A DNA stretch of 64,000 bases from Bacillota bacterium (GCA_023415305.1 JAEZKZ010000101.1:1-64000); one strand, 5' to 3'; positions 51,097 to 61,291 are shown, counted from the stretch's first letter. Numbers and translations: made by a program. The notes: generated by a model not told the origin, from the sequence alone.

Positions 51097-54000
51097 ATGA
51101 AACATTTGAAGAAACCCTTTATAGCTTTTGCTAGATACACGGGTAAACAATTTAAATGGGTATGCTGCTGGATGATAATTCTATTAATTTCTTTGGTAGT
51201 AATACCTAATGTAAATGAAGCCTATTCCGCCGGAGAGGCAGGAGAAACACTTTATGCGGTTTCGCCGCTGCGCCAGCAAATGAAATTAACGCAGCCAACC
51301 ACTTCAGCGCCGGGAGGTCGAGGCTTCATGCTACCGCAGACAGTAATAGTTAAAGATACCTCCGGCAAACCGGTTGCCGGTGTTTCGGTAACCTTTGAAG
51401 TTTCTGCGAATGACATGATAACTTCACTTATGAGGGGGTATAACAGCAGAGTCATAACAGTTACAACCAATTCCAACGGTATGGCATCTGCAGCTAACAC
51501 TAATTCAAATTACTTGGGTGAAGGATATCAGGTTTACTCACTTTATCCGGGTTTGGTCCAAGCCTTACAGGTTAAGGCCAGTATTCCCGGAGGTACTGCT
51601 GTTACATTTAATGTAGAAGTAGGAACATACAATTCAAATATAGTAGATAAAACACCGCCCTTTATTTCAGTTAATGCTAAGGAGGATACCGGAGCTGATT
51701 ATGTTGCCGGAACATGGACAAACCATTCGGTATCTGTGTCATATAGCGCTACAGATTCCCTGTCAACTATAAAGTCCTGCACTGCTGAGCAGACATTTAC
51801 CGAGGAAGGAGCTAACCAGTCTTCTACCGGTACGGCTGTTGATAGTTCAAATAACTCAGCAAGTATAACCTTTGGTCCAATATGCATTGACAAAAGCAAG
51901 CCGGTAACAACAGCTTCATATTCAAAACCCAAATCCGGCGGATGGTATGACAATAAGGTTGCTGTTAGATTTGAGTCAACAGACAATCTTTCAGGAGTCA
52001 AGGCAATGTTTTACAAGGTCGATGACCGAACGCCAGTAAAGCTTGAGGGACAGAGTGATTTGGTGGATATTGATATTGAAGGAGCAAGTTCAATATCTTA
52101 TTGGTCTGTAGATAATGCCGGTAATGAAGAGCAAGCAAAATCATTTGTTTTAAAGATAGACAGATCGGTACCTACAATAACAAGCATACTGAGTCCTGAA
52201 AAAAATGAAAGCGGCTGGAATAAATATGAAGTAACGCTTACTCTTTCAGCACAAGATGTGTTCTCCGGTGTTAAGGAAATCCATTTCAAGGTGGGTGAAA
52301 CGGGAGAGGAAAAAATCATAATTGGCGATACTACATCAATATTCTTTAATACTGAAGGAATAACCACTATTTATTACTGGGCCATAGATAATGCAAATAA
52401 ATCAAGTTCGGTGGAAAACGTGGTAGTCAAGCTCGACAAAAGCCTGCCAGTTGTAACTCCTCCTAAGGATATTACGGTGGAAGCAACAGCAGTTAAGACA
52501 CCTGTAAATATCGGAAAAGCTACGGTATTGGACATAAGTGAATGGACTTTGGAGGCTATAGCTCCTGAAGATGGTTATCCTGTGGGAACTACAAAAGTCA
52601 TATGGAAGGCTACCGACTCTGTGGGCTTTGTATCTCAGGTAGTACAGAACATAACTGTTACAGATAAAACAAAGCCTGTTCTTACTGTACAGAGCGACAT
52701 TGTAGTTGAGGCAACAGCTGTCGAGACTCCCGTAAAACTTGAACAGGCTACTGCAACAGACATTTTTGATGTGACAATAACCAATGATGCTCCTGATAAG
52801 TACAAGTTGGGTGATACCTATGTAACCTGGACAGCAAAGGATGCAAATAACAATGAAGTCTCAACCGTTCAGAAGGTAACGGTAATAGACTCAATTGCAC
52901 CGGTACTGACACCTTCTGAGGATATTACGATTGAAGCTACAGGAAGAAGAACACATGTGGATTTAGTCACACCATCAGCCATAGATATTTTCAAGGTAAC
53001 CATAACCAACAATGGTCTTCCCGATTATCCCATAGGCACAACCTATGTGACCTGGAAAGCAAGGGATGAAAATAATAATATTTCTGAAGACGTTCAGCAG
53101 ATAAAAGTACAGGATACCACCAAGCCACAGCTTACAATTCCTGAGGACATTACTATGGAAGCACCAAGCAGAAGCGTTAAGCTAGATATCGGTGATGCCA
53201 GTGCAACGGATATATTTGATGTAACCGTTTCCAATAATGCTCCAGCAGTATTTGAGGTGGGTACAACCGAAGTAAAATGGACAGCTGTTGATGAAAATAA
53301 AAATGTGGAAGAGAAAATACAAAGAATAACAATAACAGATAAAACTAAACCTGTAATAACCCAACCTTCTGATATGACAGTTGAAGCAACGGGAGAATTA
53401 ACCTTTGTACCGATAGAACCGCCTTCGGTATATGACATTTTTGATACAAATTATTCCCGGACAGGCCCAAAGGATAATATGTTCCCTGTAGGGCACACGG
53501 TAATCACCTGGACCTTTACAGATGTAAACGGTAATTCAGCATCCTGTGACCAGCATATTAACGTCAGGGATACTACAAAACCTTTAGTTACACTCCCAAA
53601 GGATTTAACGATAGAAGCCACCGGGCGAAGAACACCAGTAGATATTGGGGTACCTCTTGTAACGGAAATATTTTCTTATGAGCTAAAAAATAATGCACCA
53701 GAAGAGGGCTTTGAATTAGGTAATACCCCTGTTAAGTGGGAAATTACAGATAAACATGGCAACAAAACAGAGGGGATTCAGAATATAAAGGTTGTTGATA
53801 CAACTAACCCCGTGCTAAATGTGCCTGAGGACAAAAGAGTTGAGGCTACAGCAGTATTAACTCCTGTTGATATAGGAATTGCTTCAGCGACTGATATATT
53901 TGATGTATCAATAACCAATAATGCCCTGAAACAATATCCCCTTGGGACAACGGTAGTTACCTGGACCGCAAAGGATGAGAGCAAGAACGAAGACACCCGG

Positions 54001-55860
54001 ACTCAGATAATTACAGTTGTTGATACAACTGCTCCGGTGATTAGTGTACCTCCAGACATAACTGTCGAGGCCACAGCTGAAAAAACTCCTGTGGAACTGT
54101 TAAATGCAGAGGCTTGGGATATTTTCGCAGTTACAGTTACAAACAATGCACCAAAAGAAGGCTTTGGTGTAGGTACAACTGATGTAAAATGGACAGCAAC
54201 GGATGCAAACGGAAATTCCAGTTCGGGTATACAAAAGGTAACCGTGACCGACAAAACCGCTCCGGTACTTAAGGTGCCTGGAAATATATCAGTAGAGGCT
54301 ACTGCAAGGAGAACTCCTGTGGATATAGGGCAGGCTACCGCTGAAGATATATTTAAAGTCAACGTAATAAGTAACGGTACAGGAGATTATCCTCTCGGAA
54401 GAACAATTGTAACCTGGACAGCAACAGATGCAAACGGTAATGCTACTACCGGTACTCAGGAAATTACCGTAACCGACAAGACTCCTCCTGAAATAGCACC
54501 GCCTAAGGATGTGACAGTAGAAGCTAAGGCAGTTATAACAGAGGTTGTTGACATAGGTCAGGCCAGTGCAATTGACATCTTTGATATCAAAAAGATTTGG
54601 AGTAATGCTCCGGGGGTTTATCCATTAGGAACAACTACCGTAACCTGGTCAGCAATTGATGTAAATGATAATAAAAGCGAATGTACTCAGAAAGTAACAA
54701 TTGTTGATACAATCCCGCCCGAGCTTACAGCGCCTGCGGACAAAACAGTGGAGGCTAAAGCAGCCGAGGGAACCACGGTAGAACTGGGCACACCTGTATA
54801 CAGCGACATCTTCGAGGTCACTGTTTCAAATGATGCGCCAAAGCTATTCCAGATAGGAACCACAAAAGTAACCTGGACAGCGGTAGATAAAAACAATAAC
54901 AAGACCGAAAAAGTACAGTACGTAAAGGTACAGGATACAATACCTCCAGAACTGACAGCGCCTGCAGACAAAACAGTGGAGGCTACAGCAGCCGAGGGAA
55001 CCACGGTAGAACTGGGCACACCTGTATACAGCGATATCTTCGAGGTCACTGTTTCAAATGATGCGCCAAAGCTATTCCAGATAGGAACCACAAAAGTAAC
55101 CTGGACAGCGGTAGATAAAAACAACAACAAGACCGAAAAAATACAGTACGTAACAGTACAGGATACTACAAAGCCAAGGCTTACAGTACCTGCAGATATT
55201 ACTGTTCCGGCAACCGGGTCAAGAACCAGGGTTCAGATAGGTATGGCAACCGCTACAGATATATTTAAAACAACGGTTACCAGCAACGCTCCAGTAGATT
55301 TTCCTGTAGGAACCACAATAGTAATTTGGACAGCTACCGATGAAAACGGAAATTATACTACGGGAACTCAAAAAATTACTGTTGTTCAAAGTGTTAAGGT
55401 ATCAGCATACAACATAACCAAAAGTAATAGTGTAAACACGATTGATCCTTATATCATGGTGGAGAACACAGGAGACACTGAAATCAATCTGTCAGATATT
55501 AAAATAAGATACTACTATACAGTCGAGGGTGATATAGCTCAGACGTATTACTGTGATTATGCCTCGGTTTCAGGGTCAGGGTCCCATAAAAACATTACGA
55601 CAAGTGTATCCGGTAAGTTCAATAAGGTCACCGGAAATAGCGGTTGTGACTATTACCTTGAAATATGTTTTTCCAGTAGTGCCGGTGTTTTAAAGCCCGG
55701 TGAAAAGGTCATAGTTCAGAATAGATTTTCAAAAATCAACTGGTCAAACTATACACAGGGCAATGACTATTCATTTAATCCAACAGCAACTGAGTATACA
55801 GTAACTTCCAAGATAACTGTATACTCATCCGGAATTCTTATTGGAGGCATGGAGCCTTAA
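51097..55860 (+). CDS. Secreted protein with 13 HYR-like repeats and a C-terminal CBM3
   Basis: This 1587-residue protein has an N-terminal signal or anchor helix (about 20-45). An Ig-like Big_1 domain (about 55-185) and three Ig-like segments to about 450 follow. Then come thirteen HYR-type repeats of about 76 residues (450-1430; each has 'xPxDITVEATxxxTPV', 'ATDIFxVTVxNNAP', 'GTTxVxWTAxDxNxN' and 'VTVxDTT'), and a family 3 cellulose-binding module (1432-1587, 'IDPYIMVENTGDTEINLSDI'). No catalytic, dockerin, SLH or LPXTG element is visible. It could hold cells or a particle on cellulose. ATG 51097 is 6 bases after GGAGGA; the ATG at 51091 is too close. Confidence 0.9.
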   Translation: MKHLKKPFIAFARYTGKQFKWVCCWMIILLISLVVIPNVNEAYSAGEAGETLYAVSPLRQQMKLTQPTTSAPGGRGFMLPQTVIVKDTSGKPVAGVSVTFEVSANDMITSLMRGYNSRVITVTTNSNGMASAANTNSNYLGEGYQVYSLYPGLVQALQVKASIPGGTAVTFNVEVGTYNSNIVDKTPPFISVNAKEDTGADYVAGTWTNHSVSVSYSATDSLSTIKSCTAEQTFTEEGANQSSTGTAVDSSNNSASITFGPICIDKSKPVTTASYSKPKSGGWYDNKVAVRFESTDNLSGVKAMFYKVDDRTPVKLEGQSDLVDIDIEGASSISYWSVDNAGNEEQAKSFVLKIDRSVPTITSILSPEKNESGWNKYEVTLTLSAQDVFSGVKEIHFKVGETGEEKIIIGDTTSIFFNTEGITTIYYWAIDNANKSSSVENVVVKLDKSLPVVTPPKDITVEATAVKTPVNIGKATVLDISEWTLEAIAPEDGYPVGTTKVIWKATDSVGFVSQVVQNITVTDKTKPVLTVQSDIVVEATAVETPVKLEQATATDIFDVTITNDAPDKYKLGDTYVTWTAKDANNNEVSTVQKVTVIDSIAPVLTPSEDITIEATGRRTHVDLVTPSAIDIFKVTITNNGLPDYPIGTTYVTWKARDENNNISEDVQQIKVQDTTKPQLTIPEDITMEAPSRSVKLDIGDASATDIFDVTVSNNAPAVFEVGTTEVKWTAVDENKNVEEKIQRITITDKTKPVITQPSDMTVEATGELTFVPIEPPSVYDIFDTNYSRTGPKDNMFPVGHTVITWTFTDVNGNSASCDQHINVRDTTKPLVTLPKDLTIEATGRRTPVDIGVPLVTEIFSYELKNNAPEEGFELGNTPVKWEITDKHGNKTEGIQNIKVVDTTNPVLNVPEDKRVEATAVLTPVDIGIASATDIFDVSITNNALKQYPLGTTVVTWTAKDESKNEDTRTQIITVVDTTAPVISVPPDITVEATAEKTPVELLNAEAWDIFAVTVTNNAPKEGFGVGTTDVKWTATDANGNSSSGIQKVTVTDKTAPVLKVPGNISVEATARRTPVDIGQATAEDIFKVNVISNGTGDYPLGRTIVTWTATDANGNATTGTQEITVTDKTPPEIAPPKDVTVEAKAVITEVVDIGQASAIDIFDIKKIWSNAPGVYPLGTTTVTWSAIDVNDNKSECTQKVTIVDTIPPELTAPADKTVEAKAAEGTTVELGTPVYSDIFEVTVSNDAPKLFQIGTTKVTWTAVDKNNNKTEKVQYVKVQDTIPPELTAPADKTVEATAAEGTTVELGTPVYSDIFEVTVSNDAPKLFQIGTTKVTWTAVDKNNNKTEKIQYVTVQDTTKPRLTVPADITVPATGSRTRVQIGMATATDIFKTTVTSNAPVDFPVGTTIVIWTATDENGNYTTGTQKITVVQSVKVSAYNITKSNSVNTIDPYIMVENTGDTEINLSDIKIRYYYTVEGDIAQTYYCDYASVSGSGSHKNITTSVSGKFNKVTGNSGCDYYLEICFSSSAGVLKPGEKVIVQNRFSKINWSNYTQGNDYSFNPTATEYTVTSKITVYSSGILIGGMEP
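54718..55173 (+). repeat. Recent 228-base tandem duplication inside the HYR array
   Basis: HYR repeats 11 (54718-54945) and 12 (54946-55173) differ at only a handful of bases, while the other repeats are much more diverged. This marks a recent unequal exchange of exactly one 76-residue repeat. Confidence 0.9.
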
Positions 55861-55871
55861 ACCATCCCTTA

Positions 55872-55910
55872 TATACAAGCTGCAATCCTAAATGGACTGC
55901 AGCTTGTATA
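55872..55910 (+). promoter_or_regulatory. Intercistronic stem-loop before toxin gene
   Basis: TATACAAGCTGCA (55872-55884) pairs perfectly with TGCAGCTTGTATA (55898-55910). No T-run follows, so partial termination or RNA stabilisation is more likely than a full stop. Confidence 0.6.
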
Positions 55911-55946
55911 AATCTATTTAAGTTCATATAGGAAGGAGAAGGGGCA

Positions 55947-58900
55947 ATGATTCCAGTTACCACTGCGAACAAGCAGAAGGAGAAAGCCTCGGCCGGACAC
56001 AGCAAAAGTTCCCAGAACTCACTATCCTTACATAAACAAAAAATTAAGCCGCCCAACTATTTAGAAACTATCCAACGTCTCCGAAAACAGCCGAACTCAT
56101 TGACACAGGAGGATATATACGTTCTCCAGAAATCTATTGGAAATCAGGCGGTTATCAAGCTTTTATCAGATATTAAAAGGATGCCGCCCCAATATATTCA
56201 ACCCCATAAAGACGAAGAAAATACTTCAAACCATAAAGATAATCAACAAGACAAACAGCAGCCGGACAGTGACGGCAAGTCATCTGAAAGAAAAAACAAT
56301 AAACAGGGAGAAGCAAGAAAGGAAGAAAATTTAAAAAAGAACTCACAACATAAAAATTTAAACAAACTTGATAACAAGGAGGCTTCCAATCTCCATAAGG
56401 ATACAAACGTTAAGCCTGCCGCGAATAAAAAAGACAAGGATATCGCGAGTGTTAAGGTTGAAAATAAAAAAGCAGCAGAATCTGCTTCCGAAAAGATTAC
56501 ACAAATTAAGCTAGAGAAAGAAGCACATTCGGAAGCTGTGTCGAAAAAGACTTCACAAGTTAGTAAAGACAGTGTAGTACATTCAGAACCTGCACCCAAA
56601 AAGACTTCACAAGAAAGTAAAGACAATGCCGCATATGAGGAGCCTGCTCAAACCACTGTAGCAGCCGGGAATAAATCAGCTTCAGCTGTTCCTGTACAAC
56701 AGAATGCTGCTGCTAATAAAAAGTCTGCGAAACAGGTTGCTAAGTCTGCACCTTCTGTCAAGATTACCGGAGATGATCCTGCAAAAATTTTGAATCAGAT
56801 GGGCAATGTTCCACCGACAGAAATATATAATGCTTTTTCACAGGCAAGTTCGGTATCTGACGGTGCTTTTGAAAAGCAAAGAGATAAAGCCCAGGCAACC
56901 ATACCGGAAATTCCTGCACCAACAGGACTTCCACCTAAAAAAGGGGGACTTACTGCTAAAATTGCTCAAAAAGTAAAGGAAATAAAGCATAAAGAACCAT
57001 CAAACTTTAAAAGTGCAAAAACCGGTGGGAAAGCCGCAGAAGGAATACCTACCGACATTAAGCTGAGCTCTGACCCTGAAGCCGACGCTGATGACGTAAT
57101 GGCCGAGGCTAGGGAGTACTCTAAGAATACTCCTGCAATAGGAATGGAGGGTGAAGCTGATCCCGGGCAGATGGAAGGCTTTGAGGCCGAGGCGGCACAG
57201 AATGTGTCGGCGGCGCAGCAAGCAGAACTGGAACAGTCAAACCAGGATTTCGGTGAAAACAGTATAGCACCTCAGGAGGATTCTACAATACTAAAGGCCC
57301 GAAAAGCAATAGCAAAAGTAACGCCTTTAGGAATGGATATCAACAGGGTAGCTCCAATAGCCCCGGATGTTGCTGCTATAGCTAATCCGCAGCTGAATTC
57401 AGAGCTTAGAAACTTTATGACAGGAAAAGAAGGCCAGTTTGCTCAAGGAAAGGGTCAATTCGATTCGGGATTGGTAAATGCAAAGAAGGATGCCAATGAG
57501 AAAATAGAAGAGGAAAAGACTCAGGCAAGGGAAACACAGCTTAAGGAACAGGCAAATGCAAAAGCAGAGGTTGAGGGTTATAGGAATCGATGGAAAACCG
57601 AGATAAATGCGGCAACTTCTGAGTACGACAAGGACGCCGGTGTCGAAGCTGAAAAGAAGAAAAAGGAAGTAGGAGATATAAAGAAGGAAAAAGAGGGAGA
57701 AGTCAAAAAGACTATGTCCGAGGCTGAAAAGGATGCTGATAAGGAATGTAAGTCAGCTAAGAAGGAAGCCGAAGAGAAGAAGCAGGAAGGCGAAAAGGAA
57801 CGTAAGAAGAACATATTTGAGAAAGCGTGGGATTGGGCCAAGGATAAGGTAGAAAAGGCAGTAGACTTTGTAAAGAAAGCTGTTAGTTTTGTATTTGATA
57901 AATTACGTCAGGCTGTAAAAACCATATTTGAGAAGGCGAAGCAGGCCGCACTTGGTTTGATAGAGCAGGGAAGAAAGCTCATTGTTGGAGCAATAAAAGG
58001 CCTGGGGAATGTGCTGAAGGGTCTTGTAAAAAAGGTGTTTGCAAAATTCCCGGGCATATCAAAGAAATTGTGCGGTTTGATTGACAGAGCTGTCGATAAG
58101 TCAACTAAAGCTGTAAATGCCGCTGCAGACAAGCTTAAAAAAGGAGTCAGTGTAGCACTTGACTTTATGGCGAAGACAGCTGATGGTTTGCTTGCCGGAA
58201 TGCAAAATCTGTACAAGTCAGTAATGTCGGGAATTAAGAAATTCCTTAACATGGACTTCAAGAAGATATTCAACTATGTAATTGAAGGAGCAACCATAGC
58301 AGCAGAATTAGCGGCTGCCGTATTAACAGGCGGAGGTAGCGTAATAGTTCAGATAGTAACCTGGCTTGCGACCACGCTTCCGCAACTGTTGAAACAGGCT
58401 GGCGCTGTAATGGATTTTGTTAACACAATCAGAAGCATAAAACTTACCGATATCAAGCAGTTCCTAAGCCCTGTAGGAATTGGAGACTTCCTTGTAAAAG
58501 GCTTGTTTGGAAAATTGAAGAACCTGCCACAGGAGCCAAAGGACAAAGAGGAAAAAGAACCAGCATCAGGCAAGGAGTCTAAAGGATTAATTAAGGTACT
58601 GCATGTACTTACGAAAGTCCTTAATGTCTTGAAGAATGTGTACGACAAGGTTGCCGGAGGAGTAAACAAGGTACTTGGCATTATCAATATAACTAAAAAG
58701 GGATGGTTTGAGCCCTTTAGTGCAATATATGCCGGAATAGTGACAGTTATTGAAAAGGTAGGAAATCCTGCACAAGCCCTGAACGAAGGAACAGAAAAGC
58801 TTAAAGAAGCTGTAGGTGGCTTCTTCGACAGCGTTAAGACCAAGGTAAAAGATATCTCAGGCAGTATTAAGGAAAAGGTAACGATACTGGGTAAACCTGC

Positions 58901-60188
58901 ACAACTTATGAAAATGCTAGCCAACAAGGCTGTAGACATGGTACTAAACTTTATCATTACACATCCGCCATCAGCATTAATAAAGGCATTATTCAAAGGA
59001 ATAGAGGCAATAGCCGGAAAGTCCATAGTGGAATTAATCAGACAGTACATACCATATGCTGACAAGATTTTTGACAAGATCGCTGGTTCAGGTCCCGTAC
59101 AGGGAATAATGAAGCCTCTGGAGGGCCCTGTTAATACAGTCGGAGGTATGATAGACCAGGTTACCGATGAGGTAACAAATATGGTTGATAGTGCCGAAAA
59201 GACCACATTATCCAGTGTAGGCAGCGGAGCAAAGCTTATGACAGCAATGGGTCTGGGAGGTGCAGGCAGCCCCGGCGGCTCCGGCAAAGGCGTAAATACC
59301 GCAGCAGGAAGCAAAGGAGCCGGACAAGCCGAGGGAGCAGGAGGAAAAACGCAAGGAGGCAGTAAGGGAGACAGTAAAGGTGGAAGTAAAGATGGAGGCG
59401 GAGACTTCTTTGGAACAATTAAGAGCGGCATACATGATAACCTCATGTCCCTCGGCCTTGTAAATCTGAAGAAGCTCGGAACACAGATACTGGCAGCCGG
59501 AGCCTCCAAGGTAGCAAGTGCCATAAGAAAAGCGCTTACTCCAAGGGTCAAGTTCAAGCTGGGGACTGAAGAGCATCAGCTGTGGGTGGAAAAAGGCCAG
59601 AATAGAAACATGGTTATGATGGCAAGCGATGAAAAAACATTGGATGCTCAGATACAAGCAGGAAAAATACCAAATAATGGAGAAGTATTAAGTGACAAGA
59701 AAAAGGCTGAAGATCCTAAAAACGAAACAAAGGCTGAGCCAAATGTAAGGGAACTTGCTGGAACCATAGAAACTATTACCTCTGGAGATAAGGATAAAGA
59801 GGAAAGTAGTGGTAAGGGTAAGAGTACAGATGGGAGTAAGGATGGTAAGGCTGATAGTGATGTCGGAAAAAATGGAAGCATTGTAAATGGAAAAGGTATC
59901 CCTTATCCAAAAGTAAATGTTAAAGGATATGGAGAAGTTCCTTTTCCAGAGGGACCGTACACACCAAATAATTCAAATTCCTTAAGACCATTATTTACTG
60001 AAGCATTTAAAAAACAATTTAAGGAATGGTGGATTAATCAAGGAAGGCCTTGGCCAGAAGGTGAAGTAAATATTCATCATATTAAACCTTTGTCAAAAGG
60101 TGGAGATAATAACTTTAAAAATCTTGTACCACTTATCCAACCTGAGCAACATCAACCGTTTACTAACTGGTGGAGAAGTTATCCATAA
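55947..60188 (+). CDS. Polymorphic toxin: eCIS-type N terminus, long helical core, C-terminal HNH nuclease
   Basis: This 1413-residue protein begins with a disordered basic region that contains 'LQKSIGNQAVIKLL' near residue 60, the motif found in cargo of extracellular contractile injection systems (DUF4157-type proteins). Lys/Glu/Ala-rich low-complexity sequence runs to about 600, followed by amphipathic and hydrophobic helices (630-1080) and a Gly/Ser/Lys linker. The last 100 residues are an HNH-type nuclease ('VNIHHIKPLSKGGDNNFKNL', then 'EQHQPFTNWW'). It has no signal peptide. The SUKH immunity gene follows within 17 bases. The ribosome site is GGAAGGAG. Confidence 0.85.
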   Translation: MIPVTTANKQKEKASAGHSKSSQNSLSLHKQKIKPPNYLETIQRLRKQPNSLTQEDIYVLQKSIGNQAVIKLLSDIKRMPPQYIQPHKDEENTSNHKDNQQDKQQPDSDGKSSERKNNKQGEARKEENLKKNSQHKNLNKLDNKEASNLHKDTNVKPAANKKDKDIASVKVENKKAAESASEKITQIKLEKEAHSEAVSKKTSQVSKDSVVHSEPAPKKTSQESKDNAAYEEPAQTTVAAGNKSASAVPVQQNAAANKKSAKQVAKSAPSVKITGDDPAKILNQMGNVPPTEIYNAFSQASSVSDGAFEKQRDKAQATIPEIPAPTGLPPKKGGLTAKIAQKVKEIKHKEPSNFKSAKTGGKAAEGIPTDIKLSSDPEADADDVMAEAREYSKNTPAIGMEGEADPGQMEGFEAEAAQNVSAAQQAELEQSNQDFGENSIAPQEDSTILKARKAIAKVTPLGMDINRVAPIAPDVAAIANPQLNSELRNFMTGKEGQFAQGKGQFDSGLVNAKKDANEKIEEEKTQARETQLKEQANAKAEVEGYRNRWKTEINAATSEYDKDAGVEAEKKKKEVGDIKKEKEGEVKKTMSEAEKDADKECKSAKKEAEEKKQEGEKERKKNIFEKAWDWAKDKVEKAVDFVKKAVSFVFDKLRQAVKTIFEKAKQAALGLIEQGRKLIVGAIKGLGNVLKGLVKKVFAKFPGISKKLCGLIDRAVDKSTKAVNAAADKLKKGVSVALDFMAKTADGLLAGMQNLYKSVMSGIKKFLNMDFKKIFNYVIEGATIAAELAAAVLTGGGSVIVQIVTWLATTLPQLLKQAGAVMDFVNTIRSIKLTDIKQFLSPVGIGDFLVKGLFGKLKNLPQEPKDKEEKEPASGKESKGLIKVLHVLTKVLNVLKNVYDKVAGGVNKVLGIINITKKGWFEPFSAIYAGIVTVIEKVGNPAQALNEGTEKLKEAVGGFFDSVKTKVKDISGSIKEKVTILGKPAQLMKMLANKAVDMVLNFIITHPPSALIKALFKGIEAIAGKSIVELIRQYIPYADKIFDKIAGSGPVQGIMKPLEGPVNTVGGMIDQVTDEVTNMVDSAEKTTLSSVGSGAKLMTAMGLGGAGSPGGSGKGVNTAAGSKGAGQAEGAGGKTQGGSKGDSKGGSKDGGGDFFGTIKSGIHDNLMSLGLVNLKKLGTQILAAGASKVASAIRKALTPRVKFKLGTEEHQLWVEKGQNRNMVMMASDEKTLDAQIQAGKIPNNGEVLSDKKKAEDPKNETKAEPNVRELAGTIETITSGDKDKEESSGKGKSTDGSKDGKADSDVGKNGSIVNGKGIPYPKVNVKGYGEVPFPEGPYTPNNSNSLRPLFTEAFKKQFKEWWINQGRPWPEGEVNIHHIKPLSKGGDNNFKNLVPLIQPEQHQPFTNWWRSYP

Positions 60189-60204
60189 GAGAAAGGAGAC
60201 AATT

Positions 60205-60708
60205 ATGAGTGGATTAGTCGAATTTAAAAAATTAATTTCAGGTTTAGAGGATGGTAGATTGAAAAAAATGGACAGTGAAGGTAATCCTGTCGAGGTCATA
60301 TTCAAATTAACTGAACCAGCTAATCAAAATGAAATTTTACAAGTCGAGCAAGATCTTGGAAAATTATTACCTTATGGGTACAAAGAATTTTTGTTACAAT
60401 ACAATGGTGCTAGGTTATATGATTATGAAGGATTAGATGGATATGTTTTATTAGGAACGAAGGACATTGTAAGCACTAACAGATTTGTAGCAAGTACATT
60501 TGAAGAAGATTGGATAGATAACTTTATTATATTTGCTAAGTATATAGGTGAAGGTAATTATTTAGCATTTGATAGTAGGACAGAAGAATACAAAGTTGTA
60601 GATTGTTTTATGGAAGAACTACCACAAGATTGGAATGAGGTTGCAAGTAGCTTTGATGTTTTTTTAAAGGAGATAATAAAGAGCCAGGGTCGTAAGTATT
60701 GGCTGTAA
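60205..60708 (+). CDS. SMI1/KNR4 (SUKH) family immunity protein
   Basis: This 167-residue SUKH-fold protein has 'EQDLGKLLPYGYKEFLLQYN', the block that defines the SMI1/KNR4 family, and 'GEGNYLAFDSRTEEYKVVDC'. These proteins neutralise nuclease toxins encoded next to them. It starts at ATG 60205, after AAAGGAG, 16 bases after the toxin stop. The longer frame from 60100 lies inside the toxin gene. Confidence 0.92.
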   Translation: MSGLVEFKKLISGLEDGRLKKMDSEGNPVEVIFKLTEPANQNEILQVEQDLGKLLPYGYKEFLLQYNGARLYDYEGLDGYVLLGTKDIVSTNRFVASTFEEDWIDNFIIFAKYIGEGNYLAFDSRTEEYKVVDCFMEELPQDWNEVASSFDVFLKEIIKSQGRKYWL

Positions 60709-60802
60709 ATTTTGTGTAGAATTAGTATGAATCAAATAATTAATTTATTTTGATTGATAATGCCAAATATAGTTATAGGATTAGTTGATTACTAATTTTG
60801 AT

Positions 60803-60842
60803 AGGTCTCATAGAGATGTATGCTCTGTTGAGACCTTTTCTT
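60803..60842 (+). terminator. Terminator after immunity gene
   Basis: AGGTCTCA (60803-60810) pairs with TGAGACCT (60829-60836), with possible inner pairing AGAG/CTCT, followed by TTTCTTT. Confidence 0.75.
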
Positions 60843-61291
60843 TGTCCCGTCAAGAGAAAGAGTAGCCGCAGAGTTACCCAGTTCTGAATTAATCGCCTTT
60901 ACACTAAAAATAAAGTTATAGTTCTTCTCAGATAACAAAGAATCTTCCAGAAAGTCAGGAGTCTAGTAAAGGCCGTGTAGCAATATTGATGAGGTCAACC
61001 GGTATGCGTTCCAGCATGAAAAAAATATAAAGCGACTACGTAAATAAATCATAGCCTTCCTATGGTAGATAAAATTCTTAATTGAGAATTTACGGCCAGT
61101 AAACCAGGGTAAGAAACAAGGCTGCTAGGAGTAGATTATGTATGAGCCGCAGGATATAGTAATTGCATTTAACATTGATATTTTATACAATATGTTTTAG
61201 CATTTTAAGAGAAACATTTATACATACCTGCCGTCGGTTGCCTGAAAATGAGTCTTGCAGCTTCTTTCGAGCAGGGAGAAAGAGAGGCTTT
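60843..61291 (-). other. 449-base intergenic region with a possible coding remnant
   Basis: On the minus strand about 61020-60850 reads as protein-like in two frames ('RIPVDLINIATRPL', then 'NYNFIFSVKAINSELGNSAA'), the second resembling a fibronectin type III edge. There is no intact start or frame, so this may be a degraded surface-protein gene. The rest shows nothing recognisable; the promoter for the next gene is not obvious. Confidence 0.3.

Noticed and set aside
54003..55130. Minus-strand open frames of 119-147 codons in the HYR array
   Set aside because: They repeat with the HYR period and are shadows of the repeats.
58349..59557. A 402-codon open frame on the minus strand inside the toxin gene
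   Set aside because: It is the mirror of a Lys/Ala/Gly-rich coding frame, has no ribosome site, and reads as Pro/Ser/Phe-rich nonsense. The plus-strand gene has clear domains.
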